A stretch of 51,581 nt of DNA. Source: Methylotenera sp. (GTDB taxonomy: Bacteria > Pseudomonadota > Gammaproteobacteria > Burkholderiales > Methylophilaceae). The DNA is taken from contig JAUYAL010000068.1 of assembly GCA_030693535.1 (NCBI GenBank), positions 1 to 51,581 on the forward strand. The letters run 5' to 3'. The position numbers were made by a program, and so were the translations under genes. The notes beneath the pieces were generated by a model, which was not told the DNA's origin, ran no database searches, and saw only the letters and a program-made list of their open reading frames with translations. This document shows, one piece after another, positions 25,043 to 33,956 of this stretch; the stretch's first letter is position 1; each line of letters begins with the position of its first letter.

Positions 25043-26248
25043 TTAAACTCCTATTACAGATTTATAAATTTCCATTAAGCCAGCGTTATGCTTATCTAGA
25101 GAAAAGAGGGTTTCCACGCGTTGTCGTCCGGCATTGCCCATTTGCCTTCTTAGCTCGGCAGATGCCATCAATCTATCCAATACGGAGGTCAATTCGCCTA
25201 CATTCCCAGCTTCAAATAGTAACCCGGTCTTACCATCTTCAATAAGCTCAGTTGTTCCACCCATACGACTACCCACCACAGGCTTACCATATGCCATCGC
25301 TTCAAGTACCGACATCGGGCAGTTTTCATACCACTCCGAAGGCACCACCACTAAGGACGCGCGATCTATCATCTCTTTTAATGCATCACCAGCTAAATAC
25401 CCGACTAATATACTAGGGTTATATTGCGCTTTTAAGACATCACTCAATGGTCCGGTACCTGCAACCACAAGACGCCATCCTGCAGATGAATTCGCATGTG
25501 CTTTTAGTAGCGTTTCAACACCCTTTTCTTGTACCAATCTACCCAGAAATAATACGTAGCCATCATCCGCTCCGCTGCCGCGGACCTCATTCGTATCAAT
25601 TCCGTTATAGAGTTGCTTGATGCGATTTTCTGGCACACGATGTGCGATGGATTCCTGCATAAAACGGCTCGGCGCGATGAACGCATCAACGTTCTCATAA
25701 CTACCCATGAAACGTTGCACTGCCGCCTCAGCATAAAGTAGCGCACTTTTTCCTAAAGAGCCATCCGCGCAACGATTACGCAGGACATGAGAAAAATCAC
25801 CATCCAGACAATCCGAGCAAGGCTTACCATTACGCAAACGATTGTAGGTTGGACATACAGGTTTGTAATCATGTAGCGTCAGCACTACAGGAACGCCAAG
25901 TTTTTTGGCCGCACCGATAATTGAAGGAGTAAGTTGGTGATAGATGTTGTGGCAATGCACAAGGTTCGGTTTGGTTTCTTCAATCAATCGACTGATATTT
26001 CTGACTGCCTCTGGCGAGTGGATAAAAGACAATGCATCCGCCACCTTTGCCAGCTTACCTGCACCGCCAGCGTAACTACGGTTACCTACAAAATGCACTT
26101 CATGCGCACTAGGTAAATTACGTTCGTCCCGCATCGCAAAATCCACCACCTCATGGCCAGTTTTCAGCAGAAAGTCGCGCTCCTGAAACATAACGGTTTC
26201 AGAACCGCCGTTGCGGAAGAAGAACTTATTTGCAATTAATACCTTCAT
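25043..26248 (-). CDS. GT4 glycosyltransferase
   Basis: 401 residues from the ATG at 26248, which overlaps the previous stop (TGATG). Rossmann-like N-terminal domain with NKFFFRNGGSETV, LVHCHNIYHQLTPS, LTLHDYKPVCPTYN; nucleotide-sugar domain with LFLGRLVQEKGVETLLKA and E-x7-E in ENCPMSVLEAMAYGKPV. No membrane helix; it would act on the cytoplasmic face on a lipid-linked EPS precursor. The CPTYNRLRNGKPCSDCLDG stretch is a common cysteine-rich insert of this GT4 subgroup. Donor and linkage unknown. Confidence 0.9.
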   Translation of the reverse strand: MKVLIANKFFFRNGGSETVMFQERDFLLKTGHEVVDFAMRDERNLPSAHEVHFVGNRSYAGGAGKLAKVADALSFIHSPEAVRNISRLIEETKPNLVHCHNIYHQLTPSIIGAAKKLGVPVVLTLHDYKPVCPTYNRLRNGKPCSDCLDGDFSHVLRNRCADGSLGKSALLYAEAAVQRFMGSYENVDAFIAPSRFMQESIAHRVPENRIKQLYNGIDTNEVRGSGADDGYVLFLGRLVQEKGVETLLKAHANSSAGWRLVVAGTGPLSDVLKAQYNPSILVGYLAGDALKEMIDRASLVVVPSEWYENCPMSVLEAMAYGKPVVGSRMGGTTELIEDGKTGLLFEAGNVGELTSVLDRLMASAELRRQMGNAGRQRVETLFSLDKHNAGLMEIYKSVIGV

Positions 26249-27417
26249 CAAAACCTCTGGTCGAGCGCATTGCTGTCACCTGCTTCACTAAGGTGAAACA
26301 AGGCAATAAATTTTTGCGCAACGGTTCTATTCGTATATCGTTCAGAAACACGAGCCGCACCCTCTTTCATGGCTAATGCGGTATCGTGATTATTAAAAAA
26401 TTCAATCATCCTTGATGAAAGCATTTCATGATCATCGCAAGCAAACACTTCACCACCACCGTATTCTCGAACTTCCTCAGCGATATCAATGGCATCTGAA
26501 ATTAGTACGGGTGTTTTGCAGGCCAAACTTTCCATCACGGAAAACAACATAAAATCTCGCCTGGAAGCAATCACGGTTAGTGATGCATTTGAATAGAGTT
26601 TTCGCATATCATCATGTGGCACTCTTTTTTTGTTAAATTGAACAACATCGTTCAAACCGAGCTCACTTGAAAGGAGTTCATAACTTGCAGCATCCGGACC
26701 ATCTCCTTGAATAATTAGATCGACTTTTATTCCTGCCTCACGGACGTTCTTGAACGCCCTGAGCAACGTATCTATTCCCTTATCCTTAACCAAGCGCGCC
26801 GGCGTCAACACATATTGCCGACTTAATTCTCCGGGCTCATGAAAGAAAACTTGCTGGTCAACACCATGCGGAATAGGTTCAACGAATCTGTTAATACCGA
26901 TTCCCTGATTCATGAGAAATTTTTTGGCTCTCAGGCCACGCGGGATATATTTGAAAATCTGCCAGTCGAGAAAAACTCTCAATACGATCTTGTGAAAGAT
27001 CTTAGAAGGAAGTTTTTTCAACATACGCTGGTGCACTGATAATTCTTGCCAAACATATATTCTGGGTTTAAGCCTCCACGAAGTCAGTCGGGCAATCACC
27101 GCAAAAATCGTAGTCCACTGAAATGCCTCGGATGCGATCACGACATCGTAGCGGTTTCTCAATTCAGCAACTAGTTCTGGAACAAATGGTATTTCAGGCA
27201 AACCACGCAGGAAGGTCTTAAGATAAACAATCTTAATACCAATATCTTCATGGCTCTTTGGCTCATAGAGGTCAGATACATATAAGACCACCTCATGACC
27301 TTGTGCCTTAAATTCGATGGCCAGCTTAACTACCATGGCATCCGAATTTGAAACAATCTCAGGCACGACATGATTAGTTGGTGTTCGGGTAATCGGGTTA
27401 ATTAGCGCAATTTTCAT
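26248..27417 (-). CDS. GT4-like glycosyltransferase
   Basis: 389 residues with MKIALINPITRTPTN at the entry, VVIASEAFQWTTIFA, the hinge IPHGVDQQVF, and LTPARLVKDKGIDTLLRAF in the C-terminal GT-B domain. The usual E-x7-E motif is altered: the first Glu is Asp (DFMLFSVMESLA). A conservative change may keep activity. A GGAAT ribosome site precedes the ATG, 21 bp from the GH gene. Part of the EPS operon; the sugar added is unknown. Confidence 0.85.
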   Translation of the reverse strand: MKIALINPITRTPTNHVVPEIVSNSDAMVVKLAIEFKAQGHEVVLYVSDLYEPKSHEDIGIKIVYLKTFLRGLPEIPFVPELVAELRNRYDVVIASEAFQWTTIFAVIARLTSWRLKPRIYVWQELSVHQRMLKKLPSKIFHKIVLRVFLDWQIFKYIPRGLRAKKFLMNQGIGINRFVEPIPHGVDQQVFFHEPGELSRQYVLTPARLVKDKGIDTLLRAFKNVREAGIKVDLIIQGDGPDAASYELLSSELGLNDVVQFNKKRVPHDDMRKLYSNASLTVIASRRDFMLFSVMESLACKTPVLISDAIDIAEEVREYGGGEVFACDDHEMLSSRMIEFFNNHDTALAMKEGAARVSERYTNRTVAQKFIALFHLSEAGDSNALDQRF

Positions 27418-27438
27418 ATGTTATAAATTCCAGCGCTA

Positions 27439-29016
27439 CTATTGAACTTGAAAAGTGATTGATGAAACAGAATAAGCTGGCAGCTCTACCTGCGTACTGC
27501 CATGCAGGTCGAAGTTAACTTTGTTTTCTGACTGTTGGGGTTGAACGCGACTATCCGAAATGTAGTTATTGGCCTCTTTGTTGGAATCACTGATGAAAGT
27601 GTGCAGAAGCATAGGAGATTTACCCTTCAAGACTGGAAAATTCAATTTAAGCGAACTACTCTTTCCAGCCCGATTAACAGCCCATACTGTGTAACGATCC
27701 CGCGTAATATTCGTCAATACTGTTGCCCTGACATCATGTCCGCCAAGGCTTTTCTCATCGTTCCTGCTTTGCGTTCCACTGACAAGAACCACGTCTAAAA
27801 GACTATCCCGCAGTATTCTGATACCCCAATACACTGTACTGGGATGAAGGCCACCATTCTTTTTACCATGGAATAACGGCCAAGGTCCGTGCGCAGTACC
27901 GAATGAATGCAAGAACAAAGATTCGATTTCTGGTAGCTGTGTCGCTGCGATATAAGCTTCTGCGGCAATTAAAGCAGATTCAAGATTGGCAGTTTTACGC
28001 CAATTTCGCTTACGTTCTTCCGCAGTTGCGCCGTCGTGAAGATTTCTAGCGTGCTCAGTAATCCATAATTTGCGAGTTTTGATATTTTCCCGTTTTGCAA
28101 ACTCGATCGTATTGCAGACCACTTCCATCCGCTGACTGACGGTTTCCCAATTAAGTCCTTCGTAATATAAGTGATGAGCAAAGTCTTGTGTAGTGCCTTT
28201 CAGTCCATTCATGACGATCTGGTTATACTTATTTACGCTATATTTTTTTTGTGCAGGCCAGTCCTGAAGCATACCGACGAATTCTGCATCTGGTTTTTTT
28301 TGCTTTACGGCTTGAGAAACCTGCCTTGCTACCTCGACGTATTTATCTGGCGGCCATTTTGTATTTCCGCGATCCAGTTCATTTCCAAGCTCCCAGCGAA
28401 AGATAGCAGGATATCCATCGACAGATTTTCTAGTTGCGTAATCCACCCACTTTGCGGCACGCTCAGCCAAGACCTGCTTATCACTCTCACCACTGTATTC
28501 ACCATAAATATTCAAAACAATCCAAGCTGATCCATTTACTTCTTTCACAAAACTCAGATACTCATCAAATCCGAAATTTGGAGCGAAAGCCGGCAGCCAA
28601 TCCGCGTGCTTTCTCAACGGTCGATCTTGAACCTGACCAATAGTTTCCTGCCAATCAAGATAGTTTGATCCTGTACCGCCTGGGTATCGATATGGTGCGC
28701 CACTGAATGGTTTCATCCAGGCAATCACTCCCGGCTTGACAGTCTTGCTGTTTGAATCCCATATATCTTGCTGAAAATCCACCCATTCCATGTTGAAGCC
28801 AAAGAATACCGGACTGATAGTTCTTGCAACCTGATTTCCCTGAGGAACGTACAGTTCATTTTGCTCGCCACGCTTGACATCGAATTTATCCTGACAATAA
28901 CCCGAAGCGGCTTCCAGCCGACTGCAACCGGTGAATAGTAGCAACAAAATAGTAAGCCATAACCCAGTCATCTTAGCTTGAAAACATGAAAAATTTAGAT
29001 AAACCACGGCATTCAT
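27439..29016 (-). CDS. Secreted clan GH-A glycoside hydrolase, probable lipoprotein
   Basis: 525 residues. A hydrophobic N-terminus ending LLLFTGC (Cys31) looks like a lipobox. The catalytic part resembles GH39/GH51-type (beta/alpha)8 enzymes: FFGFNMEW, RYPGGTGSNYLDW, acid/base Glu213 in WELGNELD and nucleophile Glu321 in LWITEHARN; a C-terminal beta-sandwich follows. It likely trims or edits the polysaccharide at the periplasm or cell surface (inference). The start overlaps the previous stop (ATGA), but Met16 would give a more normal signal peptide. Confidence 0.82.
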   Translation of the reverse strand: MNAVVYLNFSCFQAKMTGLWLTILLLLFTGCSRLEAASGYCQDKFDVKRGEQNELYVPQGNQVARTISPVFFGFNMEWVDFQQDIWDSNSKTVKPGVIAWMKPFSGAPYRYPGGTGSNYLDWQETIGQVQDRPLRKHADWLPAFAPNFGFDEYLSFVKEVNGSAWIVLNIYGEYSGESDKQVLAERAAKWVDYATRKSVDGYPAIFRWELGNELDRGNTKWPPDKYVEVARQVSQAVKQKKPDAEFVGMLQDWPAQKKYSVNKYNQIVMNGLKGTTQDFAHHLYYEGLNWETVSQRMEVVCNTIEFAKRENIKTRKLWITEHARNLHDGATAEERKRNWRKTANLESALIAAEAYIAATQLPEIESLFLHSFGTAHGPWPLFHGKKNGGLHPSTVYWGIRILRDSLLDVVLVSGTQSRNDEKSLGGHDVRATVLTNITRDRYTVWAVNRAGKSSSLKLNFPVLKGKSPMLLHTFISDSNKEANNYISDSRVQPQQSENKVNFDLHGSTQVELPAYSVSSITFQVQ

Positions 29017-30221
29017 CTTTCACATGTAATTGACCGGTACCGATCAAAAACAGCAGCCGCAATCCGTTCATAACTGCGATTTTCTGCCACCCAAGCTGGA
29101 CCTTTTTCACCCATAGACTCGGCTTCATTCGGATGGGTCAAAAGATAAGAAATCGCCTTGGAAAACTCTTCAGCGCCCCATTTAACACATATCCCCGCCC
29201 CGCTCGCGGCAATGGTGACGGACTGTTCAGGATGCTCATTTGCTATGACCGGACGGCCAAGCGCAAGGTACTCATTCAGCTTTGTAGGCGAGGCTTGCAT
29301 GAAAATTGGAGTTGGATAGATAGGACTTAAACAAACAGCAGCCCTTGATGCCAGAAGCCACGCATCTTCCATTGGAATAAATCCGGTGAAGATCACAGAA
29401 TCACCCAACCCTTCTCGCTCACATTCTTTCATCAAAAATCGGTCATCTTCTGCAACATCACCTCTGCCAACCATATACAACTTGGCATCAGGGCATTGCT
29501 TCAAAACCTTGGAAAATGCATGGATGATTAACTCTAGACGGCGAGATCTAGCCATCGACCCCAAGTAGACCACACAATTGCGGTCTACTTCTAACTTTAC
29601 TGACTTGCGCCACTGAACAACGCGCGTTGGCACCCCCATGGGAACAACTGTCATCTTATCGAGTTTTACACCGTAAGCCGAAATATCGAGTCGCATACGC
29701 TCACTCTGGACAAACACATGGTCGGCTCTTTGAAGAACAAACTTATAGAGCCACCACTTTGTTAGCGTGCCACGAACCTGAAAAATTATTTTCTTGACCC
29801 CATCAGTTAACTTAGCCTTTTCAAAATCATTTTCCGGAAATGGGAACGAAACCCAATAGACAAATTTGCTACCCCTGATTCGTGCTGCCAGCCACGCAAT
29901 AAATGCGGCGGTATATCGATCATCACGAACCTGAATAATGTCGTATCGTTCACCAAAGATGAATTTAAAAAACAATAATATTTCGCCTAAAAATTCTCCG
30001 ATACGCCTAACAAGTGGAGTCAGAATAGGCACGCCTGGCCATGCAGGAGGCAGAAAAAAACGTTCACCATGCATTTGGATAGAGGTCCACATACCACGGT
30101 CATCTCTTCGCAGACACCAATCAATTTGCATTCCAAGTTGTGATAATTCACGACTAAAAAGTTCAGTGAGATCTACTCGCCAAGCTGGAAATGTATCAGT
30201 TGCAAAATAGAAAATTTTCAT
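29013..30221 (-). CDS. GT4 glycosyltransferase
   Basis: 402 residues. N-terminal MKIFYFATDTFPAWRVDLTELFSREL, YDIIQVRDDRYTAAFIAWLAAR; C-terminal VYLGSMARSRRLELIIHAF and SPTKLNEYLALGRPVIANEHPE. This is a GT4 lacking the first Glu of the classical E-x7-E but with the SPTKLxEYLA pattern frequent in EPS transferases. It overlaps the downstream glycosidase by 4 bp (ATGA) and follows the polymerase by 17 bp. Acceptor and donor unknown. Confidence 0.86.
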   Translation of the reverse strand: MKIFYFATDTFPAWRVDLTELFSRELSQLGMQIDWCLRRDDRGMWTSIQMHGERFFLPPAWPGVPILTPLVRRIGEFLGEILLFFKFIFGERYDIIQVRDDRYTAAFIAWLAARIRGSKFVYWVSFPFPENDFEKAKLTDGVKKIIFQVRGTLTKWWLYKFVLQRADHVFVQSERMRLDISAYGVKLDKMTVVPMGVPTRVVQWRKSVKLEVDRNCVVYLGSMARSRRLELIIHAFSKVLKQCPDAKLYMVGRGDVAEDDRFLMKECEREGLGDSVIFTGFIPMEDAWLLASRAAVCLSPIYPTPIFMQASPTKLNEYLALGRPVIANEHPEQSVTIAASGAGICVKWGAEEFSKAISYLLTHPNEAESMGEKGPAWVAENRSYERIAAAVFDRYRSITCER

Positions 30222-30238
30222 TTAATGAATCAGCACCG

Positions 30239-31723
30239 TTATCTAGAAAAATTGCGTTTATTCTCATGGTTTTCTGACCGGACCAGATAACCAAGATAGC
30301 CAAGTATGGAGGCTGCAATAGCTTCGAATGGAAGGTAATTGACCATGGCAGAATCGTAGAAAGCAAAAATGATAAAAATTGCTATACATCCCTGCATAGC
30401 CAACCCATCAGCCCTAACTGAAGGGTGGTTAGACGTTCGAGATAAGCGCCCTGCTGCTCGCCATGCCATAATAAAAATTGAGAAAAAGATAAGCACGCCC
30501 AATATCCCGACATCCCACAACAAAGATGAGACTGACGTCAGGTCAATTCCATAGCCGATGAAATTGACACCAATATGCCCTGGTACTGCATTACCAAGGT
30601 TGGAGTATGCACTGCCTAAGCCATGACCCAAAAAAATCCCCACCGGGTCGCCCCAACTTTGGTTGTTCCACCAAAAATCAATGACAGTAGATCGGTTAAG
30701 AATATTGGTGCCATATCCTTGGGTACCAAAGTTATAACTGATTGTCAGCGAGATAACTTCAGACAAGCTGCTCTTGTTAAGGCCAAGATAGATCAGGCCG
30801 AACAACGCTGTGAGGAGCAATAAGCCGATGAACTGCGTCAGGAACACTATTGCTTTTTTTCGCAAATCATCGCGCATCAGAATAAGCCAAACCAAAGGCA
30901 ATAGAACAATCACAATTTTAGTTTCACCTAACCCCAATGGAAGAAGACATATGATTCCCATCAGTACTGCCTTGGGTTTTTCAATCAGGCCTTCTTTCCA
31001 TCGCGCGAGCAAAAATGTCATGGTCATAATCAGAAATGCTGCCATTTCGGAATTTGCGCTGCCTCCCTCCATATTAGCGCCTAATGTACCGGCAACCACA
31101 TCCGAAGCTTCCGCACCACTAATACCGCGACCACCGCGCATACCAGCCAAAACAAAATACTCATACAGGGCGAAAGGTAGTTGCATCAATCCAATGATTA
31201 GCATCAATTTCAACCATTGTTTGTATTCCTCCGGTTTGAAAGCAAGAAGAGCCAGAGCAAACATCAACCCGTACATCTGAAAATAACGCTTGAATCCGGC
31301 CATCAACTGGGGCAGAGAATTCCATTGCACGACAGTTGCAAAGAGCGCAAAAAGCATAAAGGCCAGTGCCATCCAAATAAAACCAGGAATTTTCTTTGTT
31401 TCAATAAATTTAATCGACACAGGTAACATCAACAGCATGCTTAGCAGTGCCAGTGCCCATGGCAGTTTATTTAACCCGGGCATTACCGATGCTAAAAACC
31501 CCGATGTCAAACTGAATATCAGTAATATCCAGATACTGATTTTTGGCACAAGCAACAAAGCCACGCCGCCCATCAAGCCAACCATTAGAGCAATAAGTAT
31601 TGGGTTTGCAGTTGTTGCTACTAGCCCTGTGAAAATAGCAAGAAAGGCCATGGCCATGAACACTATAATGGCCTTCAAATTGATGCTTGAAAGCATTCGG
31701 GTAGCAATCTTGATCTGAGTCAT
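30239..31723 (-). CDS. EPS polymerase / O-antigen ligase-like membrane protein (Wzy type)
   Basis: 494 residues with about 11-12 membrane helices and a larger periplasmic loop (about 290-395, including TQGYGTNILNRSTVIDFWWN and LGHGLGSAYSNLG) before the last helices. The topology and the GHG(L)GS element fit Wzy/WaaL-type polymerases that join repeat units on the periplasmic side. It overlaps the upstream GT by 4 bp (ATGA). Sequence is poorly conserved in this family, so the call relies on topology and operon context. Confidence 0.8.
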   Translation of the reverse strand: MTQIKIATRMLSSINLKAIIVFMAMAFLAIFTGLVATTANPILIALMVGLMGGVALLLVPKISIWILLIFSLTSGFLASVMPGLNKLPWALALLSMLLMLPVSIKFIETKKIPGFIWMALAFMLFALFATVVQWNSLPQLMAGFKRYFQMYGLMFALALLAFKPEEYKQWLKLMLIIGLMQLPFALYEYFVLAGMRGGRGISGAEASDVVAGTLGANMEGGSANSEMAAFLIMTMTFLLARWKEGLIEKPKAVLMGIICLLPLGLGETKIVIVLLPLVWLILMRDDLRKKAIVFLTQFIGLLLLTALFGLIYLGLNKSSLSEVISLTISYNFGTQGYGTNILNRSTVIDFWWNNQSWGDPVGIFLGHGLGSAYSNLGNAVPGHIGVNFIGYGIDLTSVSSLLWDVGILGVLIFFSIFIMAWRAAGRLSRTSNHPSVRADGLAMQGCIAIFIIFAFYDSAMVNYLPFEAIAASILGYLGYLVRSENHENKRNFSR

Positions 31724-32862
31724 CGAGCTACCTTTCCAACAGCTTCAAGGAAATCCTTCTCAAGGCTTTGCCATAAATAAGCAACACTTTCATCTCGAGT
31801 CTGACGTTTCATTTGCGGCAACCCATCTCTAGCAAGCCAAAGCCTTCTGATAGCATCCGCCAAACCACGACTACCATACTCAAAGATCAAACCATTTTTT
31901 CCATCATGAACATATTGCGTATGAGTTCTTATGTCGCTCGCCAGAACAGGTAAGCCTGCCACCAGATACTCGAACAATTTGGTCGGCGGGTTGAATCGAT
32001 ACCACGGCAGGTCTTCCCATAGGCATAGCCCAGCATCTGCCGCCTTCATAAAATTCGGAATACTATGGCCTGGCACTCTGCCAAGAACAGTAACTGATTC
32101 GACCACATCTAGCGCGCGTAAGGCACTCTGACAATATTCAAGTTGCTCAGAATTCGCCCCGACTATGGTCAAATGCGCTATTTTTTTATCTTGGTTGACC
32201 ATCTTAATGGCTTCCAGCATGACATCTCTTCCACGGTCCTGATGCACAGATCCCACATAAACGAGCTGAAGCGTCTCTGAATCTCTGCGAGCCTCTTCCG
32301 CCGATAATGCTACGCCTGCAAATGACTGCTCAACCCCCATGTAAATCATGCGTGTTTGATCTTGCTGGCAGCTATGCTCCAGCAGATTATCTCGATGTGC
32401 CTCACCAATCGGCATAACAAGGTTGGATTTACGAGCGCCATGGAACATCAACCATCGAACCATTCCACGAGTCATTCTTTTGATTGACGAAGCCTGTTCC
32501 GGCTCAGGGGCCACATGTGTGGGATGTTCATTCCAGTAGGTCACTGTGGGAACGCTCCCCACAAGCAGGGCAACAGGAGAGGCCATTGAATGTAGAAGTA
32601 CCGCAACGTGTGGCTGTTGACGACGAATCAACGATGCGCAAACCCAAAGATATTTTAGCCATCCCATTCGCCCAGGCAATGTCTGGAAAACGACGTAATT
32701 AGCATTTTTAAACTGCAATTCTGCCTGCGTCAATGGGAAAGAGCTGACAATCGTTAACTGATACTGTGTAGCCAATGATTTAATACGATAAGAAAAATCG
32801 AGAAAACCAGGCTGACTTTCAGCAAAAGTGGTAACGACAATGCAGGACTTTCTTTGACTCAT
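31720..32862 (-). CDS. GT4 glycosyltransferase
   Basis: 380 residues with a GT-B fold. VAVLLHSMASPVALLVG and TYWNEHPTHVAPEPEQ mark the acceptor domain; QLVYVGSVHQDRGRDVMLEAI and FNPPTKLFEYLVAGLPVLASDIRTH mark the donor domain. ATGA overlaps with both the upstream pyruvyl transferase and the downstream polymerase show tight translational coupling. Sugar specificity unknown. Confidence 0.87.
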   Translation of the reverse strand: MSQRKSCIVVTTFAESQPGFLDFSYRIKSLATQYQLTIVSSFPLTQAELQFKNANYVVFQTLPGRMGWLKYLWVCASLIRRQQPHVAVLLHSMASPVALLVGSVPTVTYWNEHPTHVAPEPEQASSIKRMTRGMVRWLMFHGARKSNLVMPIGEAHRDNLLEHSCQQDQTRMIYMGVEQSFAGVALSAEEARRDSETLQLVYVGSVHQDRGRDVMLEAIKMVNQDKKIAHLTIVGANSEQLEYCQSALRALDVVESVTVLGRVPGHSIPNFMKAADAGLCLWEDLPWYRFNPPTKLFEYLVAGLPVLASDIRTHTQYVHDGKNGLIFEYGSRGLADAIRRLWLARDGLPQMKRQTRDESVAYLWQSLEKDFLEAVGKVAR

Positions 32863-33956
32863 ATCGATGCTCTACCGCTAATATTTGCTCGACGCATACG
32901 TTCGTTAAACTCATTGGCTGAAGTTAATGCATCTTCCAAGCTACCGACGAACTTAACACCTTCAAAGGACGTGGTCCAAGCCTTATGCAAATTACCTAAT
33001 TTTCCGTAATTGTTATCAATCAAAATATGCGGTTTGTTCAGCAGAATAGAGAGTATATGCACATGCAACCGATCTGAAATCACGACCTGTCCACGTTCAA
33101 GCAGCGCCTTTCCCCTTGCCAATCTGGCCTGAGCCAGAACATTCCACAATTTCAAAACTCCAGTATTACTTGGATCCATCTGTAGGCGTAAGTTTGATGT
33201 ATGCCGCTGAATTCTATTTAGGAGCCGTTCTGAAATACCTTGGTCCAGCCAATCATTCACATCTATAGAGACAGCGCTACCCAACCGCGGCAAGTCATCT
33301 ATCCAATTGTTAGATTTTTCATGATCTGTACGTGAAAGAATGAACCTGTCGTAGCCAGGATGTTTATTTGACTCAATAGGCCCAATAAAAAATGCCATAT
33401 CGGGGCACAGTGAAACCTTACAGTCGAACTGACTGGATGCAAAGTCATAACTGGGCTGATCTCGAACCAGTAGGGTAAAGTTGCCATGCTGACGAATCGC
33501 CTGCTTCGTCTTATCAAGAACCCTATCATTATTAAAGTGAATGGATTGTGGCATTTGAATTACCGATACGCCTGCAAAGTCCTTGAGTACCTGCAGGCGG
33601 AATGCTTGTTCATGAGGCCACAACGTTCCGAAGTTACCTCCGCCATGCATCAGGATAACTGTCGATTTTCCCAATACTTCCCGAAGGCTCTGACTATTGT
33701 GGTTATGTAAATCCGATACATATCGTACAGGAATTTTTCTGGATTCAAGGTAGGCAATCTCTCCCAGCCAAATTAGGCTGTCACCCACATTCGAATTATT
33801 GGGATAATCCAGCAAGGCAACCGAAGCATTCTCAGGTATTAATGGATCCAGCACGGCTCGCGCCTTGGCCTGCAATTCATTAATCAGCCGCCTGCCGCCC
33901 CATATATCATCTGAAATTACAGTAGAAGCGGTGTTGGTTTGAAATGTTGCTTGCAC
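32859..33956 (-). CDS. Polysaccharide pyruvyl transferase family protein
   Basis: 365 residues of the PS_pyruv_trans family, which adds ketal-linked pyruvate from PEP to EPS sugars. Family features: LLDYPNNSNVGDSLIWLGE near 48-66, the ILMHGGGNFGTLWPHEQ motif near 101-116, QMPQSIHF, LLVRDQPSYDFA, and VISDRLHVHILSILLNKPHILIDNNYGKL at the C-terminus. It starts at a GTG overlapping the flippase stop (TAGTG). It predicts acidic pyruvate groups on the polymer (family knowledge). Confidence 0.88.
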   Translation of the reverse strand: MQATFQTNTASTVISDDIWGGRRLINELQAKARAVLDPLIPENASVALLDYPNNSNVGDSLIWLGEIAYLESRKIPVRYVSDLHNHNSQSLREVLGKSTVILMHGGGNFGTLWPHEQAFRLQVLKDFAGVSVIQMPQSIHFNNDRVLDKTKQAIRQHGNFTLLVRDQPSYDFASSQFDCKVSLCPDMAFFIGPIESNKHPGYDRFILSRTDHEKSNNWIDDLPRLGSAVSIDVNDWLDQGISERLLNRIQRHTSNLRLQMDPSNTGVLKLWNVLAQARLARGKALLERGQVVISDRLHVHILSILLNKPHILIDNNYGKLGNLHKAWTTSFEGVKFVGSLEDALTSANEFNERMRRANISGRASI

